Source: Chitinophaga lutea
GTDB taxonomy: Bacteria > Bacteroidota > Bacteroidia > Chitinophagales > Chitinophagaceae
DNA: 64,000 nt
Direction: 5' to 3'
Assembly (NCBI RefSeq): GCF_003813775.1
Contig: NZ_RPDH01000003.1
Location: forward strand, 124,001 to 188,000
The stretch's first letter is position 1. Each line of letters opens with the position of its first letter. The notes below the pieces were generated by a model. The model was given only the letters and a program-made list of their open reading frames with translations, searched no databases and had not been told where the DNA came from. Below, piece by piece: positions 62,370 through 64,000 of the stretch. The position numbers were made by a program, and so were the translations under genes.

Positions 62370-64000
62370 ATGAATTATAGCATTCATATTGAAAAGAGGG
62401 TGAACAGCCTGTTTCGCACACTTGACAGGTCCCGTATGGCGAGCGCTTCCCGGCTGGTGGGGCTTTGTTTTGTAGCCTTCAGCCTGGTGGACGCACGGCC
62501 CGCATTTTCGGCGCCGGCGCTTACGGATGCGCGCGTTACCGGTGTGGCTGTACTGAACGTCAGCGGTACCGTTAAAGATGACGCCGGTACGCCGATTCCG
62601 GGAGTGGTCATACAGGTGTCCGGCGGCTCGCAGACCGCGGTAACGGATGCCAACGGGTATTATCAGCTCAGCCAGGTGCCGGAAGGTGCCGTGCTGGTGT
62701 TCAGGATGCTCGGTTATGTGACCCAGGAGGTGCCGGCCGGCAAAAGCCAGATCAATGTTACCATGCAGCGCGACGTGCGTACGCTTGGTGAAGTGGTGGT
62801 GTCGGACGGTTACCGTACCACCACCGTGGCCGCCAATACCAGTGCCATCAGTTCGGTAAAGGGCGATGTGCTGGAGAACAAACCTTTCTCCACTTTTGCA
62901 CAAACCCTGCAGGGGCATATCGCGGGTCTGACCGCGCCTACCACCAGCGGGCAGCCGGGTGCGGCGGTCGACATCCGCATCAGGGGGCTGGGCTCCCTTT
63001 CCCTGTCGTCGAACCCGCTGATCGTGATCGATGGTATGATCGTGAATTCGGGTCAGCTGGGGTATAATATGACTACGTCCAACGCCCTCGCAGGCTTGAA
63101 CCAGAACGATATCGAAAGCATAGACGTATTGAAAGACGCGGCCGCAACGGCATTGTACGGCTCCCGCGGCAGCACGGGCGTGATCATTATCACCACCAAA
63201 CGCGGCAAGGCCGGAAAAACACAGGTGCGGGTGGATGCGGAAGCGGGTGTGAGCAGCCAGATGGATCCGCCGGATGCGGGCATGCCGCTCAACGGTCCGC
63301 AATATGCCGAAATGTTCAGGGAAGCATTGCGCAACGGCGGTTCCACACCCGACCAGATTGCCGCACTGGCGGAAAGTTACGGCCTCAACAGCGGCAAAAG
63401 CAACGATTGGTACAAACTGGTTACCCGCACGGGTAAACAGCAGCAATATAACGTCAGCCTCAACGGCGGCACGGAGAAAACAAAGTTCTTCGGCTCCGCC
63501 GGTTATTTTAACCAGGAGGCCACCACCATTGGCTCCGACTTCAAAAGAATTTCCGGTCTGCTGAATTTCGATCAGCATATCAGCAAACGGCTCCAGTTGT
63601 CGACCGGCATCAATGTTTCCAACGTAGGACAAAACACGCCCTACAGCACACAGTTTTCCGGCAACCCCACCTGGGCGGCACGCGTACTGCGGCCTTTCCA
63701 GCTGGCCTATAAAGACGACGGTTCCATCAACACCACCATCGCCGGCAATACGAACTTCCCCGGCATTTACAATCCGTTGTGGATTGCCGAGCACGATAAA
63801 AAATACCTCTCGGAAACACGTGTGCTGGGTAACGTGAAACTGAAATGGAACATCTGGGATAAACTGAATTACACGAGCTATATCAGCGCCGACTATCAGA
63901 CGCTGGAGGAAACCACTTTCCTCAATGCGACGATGGGCGACGGCGTTTCCCTCAAAGGCCGGAGCCGGAACTATTACACGCGTTACTTTAACTGGCTGAC
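62370..64000 (+). CDS. SusC/RagA-type TonB-dependent receptor, 5' part, runs off window
   Basis: The frame is open from ATG 62370 to the window end (543 codons visible). The N-terminus is long (MNYSIHIEKRVNSLFRTLDR), with a hydrophobic signal segment at about 27-48 ending AFSA. Then come a carboxypeptidase-regulatory-like domain (SGTVKDDAGTPIPGVVIQVSGG, VTDANGYYQLSQV), a TonB-box-like LGEVVVSDGY and the plug (LQGHIAGLTAPTTSGQPGAAVDIRIRG, NPLIVIDGM, SIDVLKDAAATALYGSRGSTGVIIITTKRG). Unlike the receptor at 48153 it has no STN domain, so it should not signal through a FecR partner. A SusD gene is expected beyond the edge. Confidence 0.9.
   Translation, partial: MNYSIHIEKRVNSLFRTLDRSRMASASRLVGLCFVAFSLVDARPAFSAPALTDARVTGVAVLNVSGTVKDDAGTPIPGVVIQVSGGSQTAVTDANGYYQLSQVPEGAVLVFRMLGYVTQEVPAGKSQINVTMQRDVRTLGEVVVSDGYRTTTVAANTSAISSVKGDVLENKPFSTFAQTLQGHIAGLTAPTTSGQPGAAVDIRIRGLGSLSLSSNPLIVIDGMIVNSGQLGYNMTTSNALAGLNQNDIESIDVLKDAAATALYGSRGSTGVIIITTKRGKAGKTQVRVDAEAGVSSQMDPPDAGMPLNGPQYAEMFREALRNGGSTPDQIAALAESYGLNSGKSNDWYKLVTRTGKQQQYNVSLNGGTEKTKFFGSAGYFNQEATTIGSDFKRISGLLNFDQHISKRLQLSTGINVSNVGQNTPYSTQFSGNPTWAARVLRPFQLAYKDDGSINTTIAGNTNFPGIYNPLWIAEHDKKYLSETRVLGNVKLKWNIWDKLNYTSYISADYQTLEETTFLNATMGDGVSLKGRSRNYYTRYFNWL

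Overview
The window comes from a Bacteroidota chromosome, most likely a high-GC member of the Chitinophagaceae such as Chitinophaga. The evidence is two SusC-type receptors, a SusD lipoprotein, an ECF sigma/FecR pair, lipoboxes of the L/V-A-A-C type, promoter-like TAnnTTTG boxes, and family-level resemblance of the products. No rRNA, tRNA, CRISPR array, transposase or integrase was found.

Layout. 1-7.3 kb: a heavy-metal (copper/silver type) RND efflux operon: permease (interrupted by a frameshift), TolC-like channel, two periplasmic adaptors and a DUF3347 copper-site lipoprotein. 7.3-12.8 kb: single genes (SGNH-like hydrolase, DUF4197 lipoprotein, small methyltransferase, two serine hydrolases in tandem). 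12.8-37.1 kb, minus strand: an uninterrupted operon of 17 genes encoding a phage-tail-like extracellular contractile injection system (eCIS). Transcription starts at the right with PAAR tip, DUF4255 terminator, an accessory protein, sheath, two tube proteins, DUF5908, LysM hub protein, VgrG-like spike, gp25, two large baseplate proteins, an unassigned 1080-residue protein and the tape measure. It ends with a DUF4157 cargo protein, an immunity-like protein and the AAA+ ATPase.

The most notable point is the 3' end of that operon. The 1186-residue DUF4157 protein ends in what looks like a Tde1-type (Ntox15) nuclease domain with an HxxD motif. The next gene, 5 bp downstream, has the GAD-like + DUF1851 architecture of Tdi1, the immunity protein known from the type VI secretion pair Tde1-Tdi1. 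This suggests an eCIS that carries an antibacterial DNase together with its immunity protein.

37.6-40.7 kb: two amidohydrolase-type proteins and a PLP aminotransferase, two of them with twin-arginine signal peptides, behind palindromes that look like LacI-family operators. 41.2-44.3 kb: a stand-alone NRPS-like adenylation-carrier-reductase enzyme. 44.5-46.1 kb: AidB-like acyl-CoA dehydrogenase. 46.3-57.0 kb: a glycan uptake region (ECF sigma factor, FecR anti-sigma, SusC, SusD) facing a GH28 polygalacturonase-like enzyme and a two-domain esterase, suggesting use of a pectin-like acetylated glycan. 57.1-58.0 kb: an HxlR regulator divergent from a DoxX membrane protein with three inverted repeats between them. 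58.1-61.7 kb: a small unknown gene, D-lactate dehydrogenase, a small membrane protein and a vanadium-haloperoxidase-family lipoprotein. 62.4 kb to the end: the 5' part of a second SusC-type receptor preceded by a long non-coding leader.
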